DNA of 38,953 nt. Source: Pseudomonadaceae bacterium. GTDB lineage: Bacteria; Pseudomonadota; Gammaproteobacteria; Pseudomonadales; Pseudomonadaceae. Under the pieces are notes generated by a model. That model was given only the letters and a program-made list of their open reading frames with translations, was not told where the DNA came from and did no database searches. Shown here in pieces: positions 1 through 9,371 of the stretch (position 1 is its first letter; each line of letters begins with the position of its first letter). The stretch spans positions 1 to 38,953 of the forward strand of contig JAIERD010000345.1 of the NCBI GenBank assembly GCA_019747155.1, in the 5' to 3' direction. Made by a program: the position numbers and the translations under genes.

Positions 1-713
1 GGAACAAATTTGTTCAACAAGATCAAAGCGTTATGTACTTCTGGATAACGCTTCTGGACCACCGGCTGACAGTCATTACGACTGCCCCCCTCAAGAAGGC
101 TGCGAAGTTTATTGGCCGGGGTGTCGCGTGTCAACTGCGGGTCGGCGAAAACTTCCGCAGTGCTAACGCTAACCTGCGGAATTGCAACCAAAAACCACGG
201 CTCACTGAGCTCGACGGGGGTGAGAATCTCGCCAACCCCTTCGGCAAATGCCGCGTGGCCACGGACGAATACCGGCACGTCGGCGCCCAGGTTCAGGCCC
301 AGGCTGGCGAGTTGGTCTTCGCTCCAGTTCAACTGCCAAAGGTGGTTGAGGCCGAGCAGGGTGGTGGCCGCATCGGAGCTGCCGCCGCCCAGGCCGCCGC
401 CCATGGGCAGGCGCTTGGTCAGCCAGATATCGGCGCCTTGGCTGCAATGGCTAGCCTGCTGTAACTGGCGGGCGGCGCGCACGATCAGGTTGCTGTCGTG
501 GGCAACCTCGGTCAGCTCACTGTGCAGCTGGATAACGCCATCGGTGCGGGGGGCGAAAGTTAGCTCGTCGGCGTAGTCGAGAAACTGAAACAGGGTTTGT
601 AACTGGTGATAGCCGTCGCTACGTCGGCCAATGATGTGCAACATCAGATTCAGCTTGGCCGGGGCGGGCAGCGTCAGGCCGTGCGCCGGTGGCGTTAGTG
701 AGCTGGCCTGCAT
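1..713 (-). CDS. ispE: 4-diphosphocytidyl-2-C-methyl-D-erythritol kinase IspE (3' end cut by window edge)
   Basis: This cytoplasmic GHMP-family kinase phosphorylates CDP-methylerythritol at the 2-OH with ATP, in the MEP route to isoprenoid precursors. The ORF track misses it because the frame runs off the left edge. I translated it from the ATG at 713: it begins [20 protein letters not shown] and continues with [18 protein letters not shown], the usual IspE N-terminus. The ATP-binding glycine-rich loop [17 protein letters not shown] follows about residue 95. About 237 of the usual ~282 residues are present, so the C-terminus lies outside the window. The start lies 2 nt past the lolB stop, which implies co-transcription with lolB and the TPR lipoprotein gene. 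This lolB-ispE order is standard in Pseudomonas. Confidence 0.95.
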   Translation of the reverse strand, partial: MQASSLTPPAHGLTLPAPAKLNLMLHIIGRRSDGYHQLQTLFQFLDYADELTFAPRTDGVIQLHSELTEVAHDSNLIVRAARQLQQASHCSQGADIWLTKRLPMGGGLGGGSSDAATTLLGLNHLWQLNWSEDQLASLGLNLGADVPVFVRGHAAFAEGVGEILTPVELSEPWFLVAIPQVSVSTAEVFADPQLTRDTPANKLRSLLEGGSRNDCQPVVQKRYPEVHNALILLNKFV

Positions 714-714
714 A

Positions 715-1347
715 TCACTGGCCGAGCTGGCGTGGCTGCCAGTCCTTGATCACCAGAGTGATGTCAAGCTTGGCGCCGTGCAGTTTGATCCGCTCGGGCA
801 GCCAGTAGCCGTTTTGTTCAACGTAGCTCAGGTATTCGACTTTCCAGTCATCTTGCTCAAGCGTCGCCAGTCGGCTTTCGCTGCCCAGGGTCAGGCGGCT
901 TTTGCTGTCCTCGGCGGGTACGCCGCGCACCCACCAAAACAGGTGGGAGATGGGCAGGTTCCAGCCCAGCTGTTGCTGCAATAAAGCCTCGGCGGACTCG
1001 GCTTGGAAGCTGCCTTGGTTGGCGGCCTCCAGGCTGACTTTCCCGGGGCGGCCGGTCAGCCGTGCGGCGCCGCCACCCATGGGGCCGGCGAGACGAATAT
1101 CGAAGTAGTCTTGGCGCTGCAGCCAGAATAATGTCGCGCTGGCGCTTTCGATTTTCCCGTCGCGCTTTTCCGCGCGCAGGCCCATTTTGCCGCTGATCTC
1201 CCAACCATTGAGCTGGCTGACCTGCTCTTTATGTTTCTGCCAGAGGGCGGAGTCGCCCTGGCCACTGAGAGTTTCGTGGGAGGTCAGGCCGGCGCAACCG
1301 CTCAGTAGGGCTAAGCAGCAGGCGGCAAGTAACAGGCGAAAAGGCAT
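715..1347 (-). CDS. lolB: Outer-membrane lipoprotein receptor LolB
   Basis: LolB accepts lipoproteins from the periplasmic chaperone LolA and inserts them into the inner leaflet of the outer membrane. The 210-residue product fits the family (about 205). It opens with a lipoprotein signal peptide ending in the lipobox LLSGC, so Cys18 should be lipidated after signal peptidase II cleavage. The mature part carries LolB-type stretches such as [10 protein letters not shown] and the C-terminal [11 protein letters not shown]. It starts only 3 nt after the TPR lipoprotein stop, and ispE starts 2 nt after it, so it sits in the middle of a three-gene operon. Start choice is clear because the signal peptide begins at the first Met. 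Confidence 0.95.
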   Translation of the reverse strand: MPFRLLLAACCLALLSGCAGLTSHETLSGQGDSALWQKHKEQVSQLNGWEISGKMGLRAEKRDGKIESASATLFWLQRQDYFDIRLAGPMGGGAARLTGRPGKVSLEAANQGSFQAESAEALLQQQLGWNLPISHLFWWVRGVPAEDSKSRLTLGSESRLATLEQDDWKVEYLSYVEQNGYWLPERIKLHGAKLDITLVIKDWQPRQLGQ

Positions 1348-1350
1348 AAT

Positions 1351-3075
1351 TTAAAGCGTCTCTGAGCCCGTTAAGCGCAGCACTGTGCTGCGGATGGCGG
1401 GGCTGTCGGGGGTATTTTCCAGTGCTTGCGCCCACACCTCGCGGGCCTCGCGTTGCTTGCCATTGGCCCACAGGACCTCACCCAGGTGAGCGGCCACTTC
1501 GGCGTCGGGAAAACGCTCCAGGGCTTGGCGCAATAGCGCTTCGGCCGCATCCAGCTGACCTTGGCGATAATTGACCCAGCCAAGGCTGTCGAGCACGGCG
1601 GCATCTTCAGGATTGATCTGATGGGCTTGCTCGATCAGCTCGCGGGCTTCGGCAAAGCGCGTGGTGCGGTCGGCCAGGGTGTAGCCGAGGGCATTCAGGG
1701 CCATGGCGTTGTTCGGTTCGCGCTTGAGGATAAAGCGTAGATCGGTTTCCAGCTGCGTCAGGTCGTTGCGTTTTTCCGCCAGCATGGCGCGGGTATAGAG
1801 CAGGTTCAGGTCATCCGGAAACAGCAGCAAGGCTTGCTGGATGGTCTGCCAGGCTCGGGGGCTCTGGGCATGATTGGTCAGCGCCTCAGTTTCGATCAGG
1901 TACAGCTGAATGGCGTAATCGGGTTGGCGCTCGCGGGCCTTGGCCAGGCGATTGCTCGCCTCCTCAACGCGCTTGCCGCTGAGCAGAATCTCGGTTTGCC
2001 GCAGCTGGGCACCGAGGAAGTCATTGCCTGGGCCAACCAAGTCGTATTCGATCAGGGCGCTTTCCGGGTCGTGGCGCTCTTCATAGACGCGGCCCAGATT
2101 AAAGTGCGCCGCATCAACGTGACTGCCACGGGCGATCAGCTCTTCCAGATAAACCTGCGCCTCTTGCCAGTCTTGTCCTTCGAGGCAGACCAGCGCCAGG
2201 GAGAAGCGCAGATCGTCATCATCCGGGAACTGTTGCACCAGGCTGGCAAACTCAACCCGCGCATCGTCCAGGCGTTCTTGCTCGACCAGCAGCCGTGCAT
2301 AGGTCAGACGCAGGCGTTTGTCATCGGGGTGCAGCTCGATGCCGTCTTCAAGCAATGGCAGCGCTTCGTCGCTGCGCTGCAAAACTTGCAGAAAACGCAC
2401 GCGCAGCAGCAGGGGCGGCACGTCCTCACTGCTGCTCGGATGATCTTCGAGCAGCGTCAGGGCTGCCTCGGTTTTACCGTCCTGTTGCAATAACAGAGCT
2501 TTGCCGAACAGTAGTTGACTGTTCTCCGGGTGTTTGAGCAATAAACGATCAAAGCTTTGCAGTAGGCCGGTGCGGGTTTCTTGATCGGTTTCCGCAGCCG
2601 ACAGGGCGAGGAAGTCGAAATTGGTATCGCCCTGGGCCTGCAGGACTTTTTCCATGTGCTGCATCGACTGTTCGTAGCGCCCGGCATGGGCCAGTTGAAT
2701 GGCCGCAGCGCGTTGAGCGTCGAGATTGTTCGGGGCGTTTTTGGCCCAGATTAGCGCGCTCTCTTGCGCGGCTTGATCGGCGCCGAGGTATTCGGCAATC
2801 CGAAAGGCGCGCTCGGCAACGCCGGCGTCTTGGGTGATTTTGGCTTGCGCCAGGTAACCGTCCAGCGCCAGGTCATAGCGATTGCGCTGCCCGGCCAGCT
2901 CGGCGGTCAGCAAGGCAAGCAGGCTCTGCTGGCTAAATGAGCCATACACCAGTGGCGCGCTCGGCGGCACTGGGGCCTCGGCGACAGGCGGACTGCTTGG
3001 GCTGTTTTGCGGCTTAAATGTTTGGCAACCGCCAATAAAGGCCAGGGCGATTAACCAGGTAAAAGTTTTTTTCAT
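1351..3075 (-). CDS. Tetratricopeptide-repeat lipoprotein (PA4667-like)
   Basis: The start at 3075 (MKKTFTWLIALAFIGGCQTF) is preferred over the longer track ORF because it yields a lipoprotein signal with lipobox FIGGC, giving 574 residues. The rest is almost entirely helical TPR-type repeats, with recognisable units such as NNAMALNALGYTLADRTTRF and AVLDSLGWVNYRQGQLDAAE near the C-terminus. TPR proteins act as protein-binding scaffolds. This one should sit in the periplasm anchored to a membrane, but I cannot name its partner. A homologue occupies the same place upstream of lolB in Pseudomonas genomes. It is divergent from hemA, with 171 nt between starts. Function unknown; family call firm. 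Confidence 0.88.
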   Translation of the reverse strand: MKKTFTWLIALAFIGGCQTFKPQNSPSSPPVAEAPVPPSAPLVYGSFSQQSLLALLTAELAGQRNRYDLALDGYLAQAKITQDAGVAERAFRIAEYLGADQAAQESALIWAKNAPNNLDAQRAAAIQLAHAGRYEQSMQHMEKVLQAQGDTNFDFLALSAAETDQETRTGLLQSFDRLLLKHPENSQLLFGKALLLQQDGKTEAALTLLEDHPSSSEDVPPLLLRVRFLQVLQRSDEALPLLEDGIELHPDDKRLRLTYARLLVEQERLDDARVEFASLVQQFPDDDDLRFSLALVCLEGQDWQEAQVYLEELIARGSHVDAAHFNLGRVYEERHDPESALIEYDLVGPGNDFLGAQLRQTEILLSGKRVEEASNRLAKARERQPDYAIQLYLIETEALTNHAQSPRAWQTIQQALLLFPDDLNLLYTRAMLAEKRNDLTQLETDLRFILKREPNNAMALNALGYTLADRTTRFAEARELIEQAHQINPEDAAVLDSLGWVNYRQGQLDAAEALLRQALERFPDAEVAAHLGEVLWANGKQREAREVWAQALENTPDSPAIRSTVLRLTGSETL

Positions 3076-3119
3076 GTGCGCAAGGTTCGACTTGTCGGCT
3101 GTCTGGGCATCATGACACA

Positions 3120-3151
3120 AGCCGCCGGGCAAGCCCAAGGGCTCGGCGGCT
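3120..3151. repeat. Long imperfect hairpin between divergent TPR lipoprotein and hemA genes
   Basis: AGCCGCCG pairs with CGGCGGCT around an interior holding GCCC-AA-GGGC, so the element can fold as one long stem or as a short inner stem. It has no T-run on either side, so it is not a typical terminator. It could be a 5'-UTR hairpin for the minus-strand gene or a protein site. Seen directly; role unknown. Confidence 0.5.
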
Positions 3152-3185
3152 ATCTATAGCAGGGCGCGCTTAACTCGCGGGGAGG

Positions 3186-3214
3186 TTGTTCTATGGTCAG
3201 TGAAGTAGGACAAT
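3186..3214 (+). promoter_or_regulatory. Possible sigma-70 promoter for hemA
   Basis: TTGTTC and GACAAT are separated by 17 nt. Transcription would begin near 3221 and give a leader of about 26 nt before the ATG at 3247. This fits the shorter hemA start. It is a pattern match only. Confidence 0.3.
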
Positions 3215-3246
3215 CGGCCGTTTTCCGACACTGTCAGCGACTCTGC

Positions 3247-4521
3247 ATGGCCTTCCTTGCTCTGGGTATCAACCATAAAACCGCCTCGGTGGCTGTCCGC
3301 GAGCGCGTGGCGTTTAGCCCTGAGCGCTTGGTTGGGGCGCTGCAACAACTCTGTCAGCACACCTGCAGCCGCGAGGCAGCGATTCTCTCGACCTGCAATC
3401 GCAGCGAGCTGTACCTTGAACAAGACGACCTAGATATCGAGCAGATTCTGCTCTGGCTGGCCGATTACCACGGGCTAGACGTGGCCGAGCTGCGCGCCTG
3501 CGCCTATGTGCATGCCGATGAGCAGGCCGTGCGGCACATGATGCGGGTCGCCAGCGGGCTGGACTCGATGGTGCTCGGCGAGCCGCAAATATTTGGCCAG
3601 TTAAAGTCCGCCTACGCCGTGGCGCGTGAGGCCGGTACCGTCGGGCCGCTGCTCGGTCGGCTGTTTCAGGCCACTTTCAGCACCGCCAAACAGGTGCGCA
3701 CCGATACCGCGATTGGCGAAAACCCGGTGTCGGTGGCCTTTGCCGCCGTCAGCCTGGCCAAACAGATTTTTAGCGACTTGCACCGCAGTCAGGCCCTATT
3801 AATTGGCGCCGGCGAGACCATCAGTCTGGTCGCCCGCCATCTGCACGACCAAGGCATCAAGCGCATCGTGGTCGCCAACCGCACCCTGGAACGCGCCAGC
3901 CAATTGGCCGAGCAGTTCGGCGCCCATGCGGTGCTGCTGTCAGAAATCCCCAATGAGCTGGTTAACAGCGACATCGTCATCAGCTCCACCGCCAGCCAGT
4001 TGCCGATTCTCGGTAAGGGCGCGGTCGAGCGGGCACTCAAATTACGCAAGCACAAACCGATCTTCATGGTCGACATCGCCGTGCCGCGCGATATCGAGCC
4101 GGAAGTCGGTGAACTCGACGACATCTACCTGTACAGCGTCGATGACCTGCACGAGGTAATCGCCGAAAACTTAAAAAGCCGTCAGGGCGCCGCGCAAGCC
4201 GCCGAAGAGTTGGTGGCGCTTGGCGCCGAAGACTTTATGCAGCGCCTGCGCGCGCTGGCGGCGGTGGATGTGCTCAAGGCTTATCGCCAGCAAGCCGAAC
4301 GCCTGCGCGACGAAGAATTGACCAAGGCCCTGCGCCTACTCGCCAACGGTTGCGCCGCCGATGAAGCCTTGGCACAACTGGCCCGTGGCCTGACCAACAA
4401 ATTGCTGCATGCGCCCAGCGTGCAACTGAAAAAACTCTCCGCCGCCGGCCGCTTCGATGCCCTGGCCATGGCTCAAGAACTTTTTGCTCTCGATGAGAGT
4501 CCGGACAAGCAAAGCCAATGA
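3247..4521 (+). CDS. hemA: Glutamyl-tRNA reductase HemA
   Basis: HemA reduces glutamyl-tRNA(Glu) with NADPH to glutamate-1-semialdehyde, the first committed step of the C5 route to heme and other tetrapyrroles. From the ATG at 3247 the protein is 424 residues, the usual length, and begins [20 protein letters not shown] as in other pseudomonads. Cys50 in [11 protein letters not shown] is the catalytic thiol. The NADPH-binding domain follows, with LLIGAGETI, and the C-terminal dimerisation helices come last. The track ORF begins 18 codons earlier at 3193, where an ATG has a much better Shine-Dalgarno (GGGGAGG); I keep the conserved start but note the conflict. The stop overlaps the prfA start (ATGA), so translation is probably coupled. 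Confidence 0.96.
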   Translation: MAFLALGINHKTASVAVRERVAFSPERLVGALQQLCQHTCSREAAILSTCNRSELYLEQDDLDIEQILLWLADYHGLDVAELRACAYVHADEQAVRHMMRVASGLDSMVLGEPQIFGQLKSAYAVAREAGTVGPLLGRLFQATFSTAKQVRTDTAIGENPVSVAFAAVSLAKQIFSDLHRSQALLIGAGETISLVARHLHDQGIKRIVVANRTLERASQLAEQFGAHAVLLSEIPNELVNSDIVISSTASQLPILGKGAVERALKLRKHKPIFMVDIAVPRDIEPEVGELDDIYLYSVDDLHEVIAENLKSRQGAAQAAEELVALGAEDFMQRLRALAAVDVLKAYRQQAERLRDEELTKALRLLANGCAADEALAQLARGLTNKLLHAPSVQLKKLSAAGRFDALAMAQELFALDESPDKQSQ

Positions 4522-5600
4522 AAGCTTCACTGCTAAACAAACTCGACGCCCTGCAGGATCGCTTCGAGGAGCTTACCGCCCAGCTTGGCGATGCCGAGGT
4601 AATCAGCAATCAGCCGCAGTTTCGCGCCTATTCCAAGGAATACGCCGAAGTCGAGCCGGTCATTCAGGCCTACCGTCAGGTGCTAAAGGTGCAGGGCGAT
4701 CTGGAAGGCGCTCAGGCGCTGCTCAAAGACAGCGACCCGGACATGCGCGAGATGGCCGTTGAAGAAGTCGCTTCGGCCAAAGAGCAGTTGGTCGAGCTGG
4801 AAGCCAACTTGCAGCGCATGTTGCTGCCGCGCGACCCGAATGACGGCCGCAACGTGTTTCTCGAAGTGCGCGCCGGTACCGGCGGCGACGAGGCGGCGAT
4901 TTTCTCCGGCGACCTGTTTCGCATGTATTCGCGCTACGCCGAGAAGCAGGGCTGGCGAGTCGAGATTTTGTCGGAAAACACCGGCGAGCATGGCGGCTAT
5001 AAAGAGGTGATTGCCCGCGTTGAGGGCGACAACGTCTACGGCAAGCTTAAGTTCGAATCCGGCGCGCACCGCGTACAGCGCGTGCCCGAGACCGAATCCC
5101 AAGGTCGCATTCACACCTCGGCCTGCACGGTGGCGGTGTTACCAGAACCCGATGAACAGCTGGCGATCGAGATCAATCCGGCCGACTTGCGCGTTGATAC
5201 CTATCGCTCCTCCGGTGCCGGCGGTCAGCACGTAAACACCACCGATTCGGCGATTCGCATCACCCACATTCCCACCGGCACCGTGGTCGAATGCCAGGAA
5301 GAGCGCTCGCAACACAAGAACCGCGCCCGCGCCATGTCCTGGTTGTCGGCCAAGCTGCAAGACCAGCAAGACGCCGCCGCCCACAAAGAGATATCCGACA
5401 GCCGCAAATTGCTGGTCGGCTCAGGCGATAGATCCGAGCGGATTCGCACCTACAACTTCGCCCAAGGGCGGGTCACCGATCACCGCATTAACCTGACGTT
5501 GTACTGCCTGGCCGATGTGTTGGCCGGCGGCGTCGAGGCGGTGATTACCCCGCTGCTGGCTGAGTACCAGGCCGATCAATTAGCCGCCTTGGGTGACTAA
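4518..5600 (+). CDS. prfA: Peptide chain release factor 1
   Basis: RF1 recognises UAA and UAG in the ribosomal A site and triggers release of the finished peptide. The 360-residue product is full length. The codon-reading tripeptide is PET, of the RF1 PxT type, in [17 protein letters not shown]. The peptidyl-hydrolysis motif GGQ lies in [17 protein letters not shown] near residue 235. The start ATG overlaps the hemA stop by 4 nt. PrmC, encoded just downstream, methylates the glutamine of GGQ, so substrate and modifying enzyme are neighbours. A REPIN-like palindrome pair fills the short gap before prmC. Confidence 0.97.
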   Translation: MKASLLNKLDALQDRFEELTAQLGDAEVISNQPQFRAYSKEYAEVEPVIQAYRQVLKVQGDLEGAQALLKDSDPDMREMAVEEVASAKEQLVELEANLQRMLLPRDPNDGRNVFLEVRAGTGGDEAAIFSGDLFRMYSRYAEKQGWRVEILSENTGEHGGYKEVIARVEGDNVYGKLKFESGAHRVQRVPETESQGRIHTSACTVAVLPEPDEQLAIEINPADLRVDTYRSSGAGGQHVNTTDSAIRITHIPTGTVVECQEERSQHKNRARAMSWLSAKLQDQQDAAAHKEISDSRKLLVGSGDRSERIRTYNFAQGRVTDHRINLTLYCLADVLAGGVEAVITPLLAEYQADQLAALGD

Positions 5601-5603
5601 TCT

Positions 5604-5663
5604 GTAGGAGCGAGCTTGCTCGCGATGTTCTAGTCCTTTGATCGCCAGCAAGCTGGCTCCTAC
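5604..5663. repeat. REPIN-like inverted repeat pair (GTAGGAGCGAGCTTGCTCGCG family)
   Basis: Two 23-nt arms, GTAGGAGCGAGCTTGCTCGC and the reverse complement of GTAGGAGCCAGCTTGCTGGC, face each other with two mismatches. The unit sits between prfA and prmC, in a gap of 77 nt. Such paired REP sequences are common in Pseudomonas and are thought to be mobilised by RAYT transposases; none is encoded in this window. Confidence 0.85.
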
Positions 5664-5677
5664 GAAAGCTGTCGCCC

Positions 5678-6508
5678 ATGGCCACTATTGATTTTTTGCT
5701 GCAGCACGCCGAACTGGCCGACTCGCCCAGCGCCCAGCTGGACGCCGAGTTGTTGTTGGCCGCAGCGCTGGGCAAACCGCGCAGCTACCTGCGCACCTGG
5801 CCCGAGCGTGAAGTTGAATCGGATTGCGCCGAGCTGTTTGCCGCCAATCTGACGCGCCGCCGCAGTGGCGAGCCGATTGCCTATATCCTCGGCCGCCAAG
5901 GATTCTGGAGTCTGGATCTGGACGTCGCCAGCCACACCCTGATCCCGCGCCCGGACACCGAACTGTTGGTAGAGACCGCGCTGGCCTTGTTGCCGGCAGG
6001 CCCTGCGGCCGTGCTGGATCTGGGCACTGGTACCGGTGCCATCGCCCTGGCGTTGGCCTGCGAGCGACCGGTCTGGCAAGTCACCGGGGTTGACCGGGTC
6101 AGTGAGGCGGTGGCGCTGGCTGAAGCCAATCGCGCGCGACTGCAACTGGGCAATGCCGGCTTTCTGGCCAGCCATTGGTTTGCGGAGCTGGCTGGTCAGC
6201 GCTATCAGTTAATTGTCAGCAATCCGCCCTATATCGCCGCCGGCGATCCGCACCTGAGTCAGGGCGACGTGCGTTTTGAGCCGAGCAGTGCACTGGTGGC
6301 CGGGGTCGATGGGTTGGACGATATTCGGCTGATCATCCAGCAAGCGCCACAGCACCTGAATGCCGGTGGTTGGCTGCTGTTGGAGCACGGTTTCGATCAG
6401 GCTGAGGCGGTGCGTGAACTGCTCAGTGCCCAAGGCTTTCTGGCGGTGGAAAGCCGTCTTGATCTGGGCGGTCATCAACGAATTTCCCTCGGGCAGTGGC
6501 CACTATGA
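5678..6508 (+). CDS. prmC: Peptide chain release factor N5-glutamine methyltransferase PrmC
   Basis: PrmC uses SAM to methylate the amide nitrogen of the GGQ glutamine in RF1 and RF2, which raises termination efficiency. The 276-residue length matches the family. The N-terminal helical domain binds the release factor. The C-terminal methyltransferase domain shows the SAM loop VLDLGTGTGAIALALA and the signature NPPY near residue 182 (IVSNPPYIAAGDPHL), which positions the target amide. The start ATG at 5678 has no strong Shine-Dalgarno; the REPIN lies just upstream. The stop overlaps the moeB start (ATGA). Confidence 0.95.
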   Translation: MATIDFLLQHAELADSPSAQLDAELLLAAALGKPRSYLRTWPEREVESDCAELFAANLTRRRSGEPIAYILGRQGFWSLDLDVASHTLIPRPDTELLVETALALLPAGPAAVLDLGTGTGAIALALACERPVWQVTGVDRVSEAVALAEANRARLQLGNAGFLASHWFAELAGQRYQLIVSNPPYIAAGDPHLSQGDVRFEPSSALVAGVDGLDDIRLIIQQAPQHLNAGGWLLLEHGFDQAEAVRELLSAQGFLAVESRLDLGGHQRISLGQWPL

Positions 6509-7272
6509 ATGTGCAACTCAACGACGAAGAACTGCTGCGCTACAGCCGGCAGATTCTGTTGGCCCAGGTGGATATCGCCGGCCAGCTGAAACTGAAAAAC
6601 AGCCGGGTGTTGATCGTCGGCCTCGGTGGCCTCGGTTCGCCGGTGGCGCTGTATCTGGCCGCTGCAGGCGTTGGTGAATTGCATCTGGCCGATTTCGATA
6701 CGGTCGATCTGACTAACCTGCAACGGCAAATCGCCCACGACAGCCAGAGCATCGGCCAGCTGAAAGTCGAGTCGGCGGCCACGCGTTTGCGGGCGATCAA
6801 TCCGGGTATCAATCTCAAGTTATATCCGGCAGGTTTAGATGCTGATTCGCTGGATGCCGCCGTGGCTGGTGTCGACCTAGTGCTCGATTGCTCGGACAAT
6901 TTCAGCACCCGCGAGGCGGTGAATGCCGCCTGCGTGGCAGCGGTTAAACCCTTGGTCAGTGGCGCAGCGATTCGCCTGGAAGGCCAGCTGGCGGTGTTCG
7001 ACCCGCGCCGCGCAGACAGCCCGTGTTACCACTGCTTGTATGGGCATGGCAGCGAGGCCGAACTGACCTGCAGCGAAGCCGGCGTGCTCGGCCCGCTGGT
7101 GGGTTTGGTCGGCAGCCTGCAGGCCTTGGAGGCGCTGAAGTTACTGGCCGAGTTTGGCGAGCCGCTGGTTGGGCGTTTGCTGCTGATCGATGCGTTCTCC
7201 ACTCGCTTTCGCGAACTCAAGGTTAAGCGTGATCCGGCCTGTAGCGTTTGTGGCGTGACTGATGGCCAGTGA
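6505..7272 (+). CDS. moeB: MoeB/ThiF-family adenylyltransferase (molybdopterin-synthase adenylyltransferase)
   Basis: This E1-like enzyme activates the C-terminal glycine of a sulfur-carrier protein (MoaD, possibly ThiS) by adenylation. I chose the ATG at 6505, which overlaps the prmC stop, instead of the GTG at 6496; it gives 255 residues beginning [17 protein letters not shown]. The nucleotide loop is [14 protein letters not shown], followed by the ThiF-type [14 protein letters not shown]. Two CxxC pairs (CYHC and CSVC) should bind zinc. The position between prmC and murI is the usual Pseudomonas arrangement. MoeB and ThiF cannot be separated firmly by motifs, but synteny favours MoeB. Confidence 0.9.
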   Translation: MNVQLNDEELLRYSRQILLAQVDIAGQLKLKNSRVLIVGLGGLGSPVALYLAAAGVGELHLADFDTVDLTNLQRQIAHDSQSIGQLKVESAATRLRAINPGINLKLYPAGLDADSLDAAVAGVDLVLDCSDNFSTREAVNAACVAAVKPLVSGAAIRLEGQLAVFDPRRADSPCYHCLYGHGSEAELTCSEAGVLGPLVGLVGSLQALEALKLLAEFGEPLVGRLLLIDAFSTRFRELKVKRDPACSVCGVTDGQ

Positions 7273-8083
7273 TGGGCCGATTGCAAAGCAGAGTCGCGAA
7301 GCCCCAGTCGGTGTTTTCGATTCAGGCGTCGGCGGTCTATCGGTACTCGGTGAAATTCGCGCGCTGCTGCCCCAGGAATCCTTGCTCTATGTGGCCGACA
7401 GCGGTCATGTGCCCTACGGCGAAAAGAGCCCGGAATTTATCCGTGAGCGCAGCCAGCGGATTGCCGAATTTCTGCTCGGGCAGGGCGCCAAGGCCTTGGT
7501 GCTGGCCTGTAACACCGCCACCGCGGCGGCCATCAGCGAACTGCGCGGGCGCTACCCGCAATTGCCAATTATCGGCATGGAACCAGCGGTCAAACCGGCT
7601 GCCGCCGCCACCCAGAGCGGCGTGGTCGGCGTGCTGGCCACCACAGGCACGCTGAAAAGCGCCAAGTTCGCCGCCTTGCTCGATCGCTTCGCCAATGACG
7701 TGCGGGTTATCACCCAGCCCTGTCCGGGCTTGGTCGAGCAGATCGAAGCCGGCGAGTTGGACAGCGACGCCACCCGTGCGTTGCTGCAGGGCTTGGTTCA
7801 GCCACTGCTGGCCGAGGGTTGCGACACGCTGATTCTCGGCTGCACCCATTACCCCTTTATCAAGCCGTTACTGCGGCAACTGCTGCCGGCCTCGGTCAGC
7901 CTGATCGACACCGGCGCCGCCGTGGCGCGGCAGTTGCAGCGGGTTTTGGCCGAGCAACAGTTGCTCGCAGTCGGCCCGGTGCGACCAACGCAGTTTTGGT
8001 CGAGTGCTAATTGTCAGCAACTGGAGCAGGTATTGCCGTTACTCTGGGGTCCGGCAGCGGTGGTTAAGCCGCTGAGTGATTGA
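7262..8083 (+). CDS. murI: Glutamate racemase
   Basis: MurI converts L-glutamate to D-glutamate for peptidoglycan precursors in the cytoplasm, without a cofactor. The 273-residue product begins with the substrate-binding [14 protein letters not shown]. The two catalytic cysteines are visible in [10 protein letters not shown] (about residue 82) and GCTHYPF (about 193). The ATG at 7262 lies inside the moeB tail with an 11-nt overlap, so translation is probably coupled. It appears to be the last gene of the hemA-prfA-prmC-moeB-murI run, since pagL follows after 97 nt with its own promoter-like sequence. Confidence 0.95.
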   Translation: MASDGPIAKQSREAPVGVFDSGVGGLSVLGEIRALLPQESLLYVADSGHVPYGEKSPEFIRERSQRIAEFLLGQGAKALVLACNTATAAAISELRGRYPQLPIIGMEPAVKPAAAATQSGVVGVLATTGTLKSAKFAALLDRFANDVRVITQPCPGLVEQIEAGELDSDATRALLQGLVQPLLAEGCDTLILGCTHYPFIKPLLRQLLPASVSLIDTGAAVARQLQRVLAEQQLLAVGPVRPTQFWSSANCQQLEQVLPLLWGPAAVVKPLSD

Positions 8084-8125
8084 GTAGACATTTACATTGC
8101 TGGCTTTCGTTGGCGAATACATTTC

Positions 8126-8131
8126 TATACT
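8126..8131 (+). promoter_or_regulatory. Possible -10 element for pagL
   Basis: TATACT lies 49 nt before the pagL start. No good TTGACA-like -35 sits at 16-18 nt (GGCTTT is the nearest), and I see no PhoP direct repeat. Low confidence. Confidence 0.3.
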
Positions 8132-8180
8132 CCAGGCATCTGCCATCGTTGAATCTAAAAAAACCTAAAAGGACGTTGCC

Positions 8181-8696
8181 ATGCACAAACTTTTCACCCT
8201 GCTCGCGATTGCGGGCCTTTCGTTGGGCGCGACTGCTGGTGCACAAGCCGCTGAAGTGGCGCTTTCGGTGGGCTCCACCAACGACTCGACCATGACCTAT
8301 CGTCTGGGGTTGCAGTGCGATTTTGGCCGTAACTTCACCGAGAGCAGCAGCGGTCGCCTGACCGGTTATTGGGACACGGCCTACACCTATTGGCAGGGCG
8401 ATAAAACCGCCAGCAACAATAGCCTGTCGCTGAGCCCGGTGTTCGTTTATGAGTTCGCCGGCGAGACGCTCAAGCCCTATGTCGAAGCCGGCATTGGCGT
8501 GGCGCTGTTCTCGGATACCGAGCTGGAAGACCAGGACCTCGGCTCATCCTTTCAGTTTGAAGACCGCTTGGGGGTTGGCCTGCGCTTCAATGGTCAGGAG
8601 ATCGGCCTGCGGGCTATGCACTATTCGAATGCCGGCCTGAGCAGCCCTAATGACGGCGTAGAAAGCTACAGTCTGCACTACGCCATGGCGTTTTGA
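8181..8696 (+). CDS. pagL: Lipid A 3-O-deacylase PagL
   Basis: PagL is an eight-stranded outer-membrane beta-barrel hydrolase that removes the 3-O-linked acyl chain of lipid A. The 171-residue precursor has a signal peptide ending near AGAQA. The alternating strands include TYRLGL, GRLTGYWDTAYTYWQGD and PVFVYEFAGETLKPYVEAG. The active-site triad is intact: His147 and Ser149 in HYSNAG, with Glu161 twelve residues after the serine in PNDGVES, the spacing known for P. aeruginosa PagL. Its location after murI matches P. aeruginosa. A Shine-Dalgarno (AAAAGGA) precedes the ATG. A clear terminator follows, so it is likely monocistronic. Confidence 0.93.
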   Translation: MHKLFTLLAIAGLSLGATAGAQAAEVALSVGSTNDSTMTYRLGLQCDFGRNFTESSSGRLTGYWDTAYTYWQGDKTASNNSLSLSPVFVYEFAGETLKPYVEAGIGVALFSDTELEDQDLGSSFQFEDRLGVGLRFNGQEIGLRAMHYSNAGLSSPNDGVESYSLHYAMAF

Positions 8697-8713
8697 AGCC
8701 GTAGTAGCAACAA

Positions 8714-8745
8714 CAAAAAGCCGGGTTTTGTTCCCGGTTTTTTGT
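8714..8745 (+). terminator. Rho-independent terminator after pagL
   Basis: AAAAAGCCGGG and CCCGGTTTTTT form a GC stem flanked by A and T runs, 18 nt past the pagL stop. The A/T symmetry means it could also end transcription of the convergent minus-strand gene. Confidence 0.85.
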
Positions 8746-8769
8746 TGCCTGCGATTTAACCTGCGCGCC

Positions 8770-9333
8770 TTAATCCAACAGCCTTAGCTGCTCAACCCAG
8801 ACCAGCTCGCAGGCGCCGGCGCCGGTGTCGTCGCGGCTCAGGGAGCTGCTCCAGCTAAAACCATTCTGGCCATCGACGCGCACCAACTGGCCGCTGAGTT
8901 GAATGCGCTGACCGTTTTTTACCCGCGCCAGGGTCTCTGCCACCAGCGAATTAGCCGGGATCATATGCATATTGGCGCTGTGGGTTTCGATCTCGCGGCG
9001 CGGGATTGGGAACTCATCGACCTGCCAGCGATACCAGCGGTTGCTTTGGCTGATGCGGATTTTATCCAGCACCTGCGGCTCGGCCATCGGCCCCCAGCCC
9101 AGGGCCAAGTCGGTTGGCGAAATCGCGGCGCCACGGTCGAAGTGATAATCCTCGCGGCCCAGCACCCGCGCCTCCAGGCTAAATGCCTCAAGCGGGGTGA
9201 TGCGGTAGTCGGCCAGTTGCAGGCTGCCATCGCTGCCAGTCAGCGGCAGCGGCGCGGGGTCCTGCACAATGGCGCGGCCGAGCCACAGCACAGCAATCAG
9301 CGCCAGGGCGTAAATCAGGCGTTGCCAGGTCAT
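8770..9333 (-). CDS. Conserved membrane-anchored protein of unknown function
   Basis: The 187-residue product has one N-terminal hydrophobic segment (about residues 5-22, LIYALALIAVLWLGRAIV), which could be an anchor or uncleaved signal. The rest is predicted to lie outside the cytoplasm. Features include ADYRITPLEAFSLEARVLGR, DYHFDRGAAISPTDLALGWG and a C-terminal part with SGQLVRVDGQNGFSWSSSLS. Such short proteins occur in many gamma-proteobacteria, but I recognise no catalytic motif and assign no function. It follows the YkgJ-like gene by 38 nt and may share its transcript. No strong Shine-Dalgarno is visible. Confidence 0.75.
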   Translation of the reverse strand: MTWQRLIYALALIAVLWLGRAIVQDPAPLPLTGSDGSLQLADYRITPLEAFSLEARVLGREDYHFDRGAAISPTDLALGWGPMAEPQVLDKIRISQSNRWYRWQVDEFPIPRREIETHSANMHMIPANSLVAETLARVKNGQRIQLSGQLVRVDGQNGFSWSSSLSRDDTGAGACELVWVEQLRLLD

Positions 9334-9371
9334 ACGAGGTTACTGGGCGATGGGCTGTGCATGCAGGTGAC

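Noticed and set aside
1834-2493. Plus-strand ORF of 219 codons opposite the TPR lipoprotein
   Set aside because: It is a shadow frame of the TPR gene with no recognisable motif; the minus frame has a lipoprotein signal and TPR repeats.
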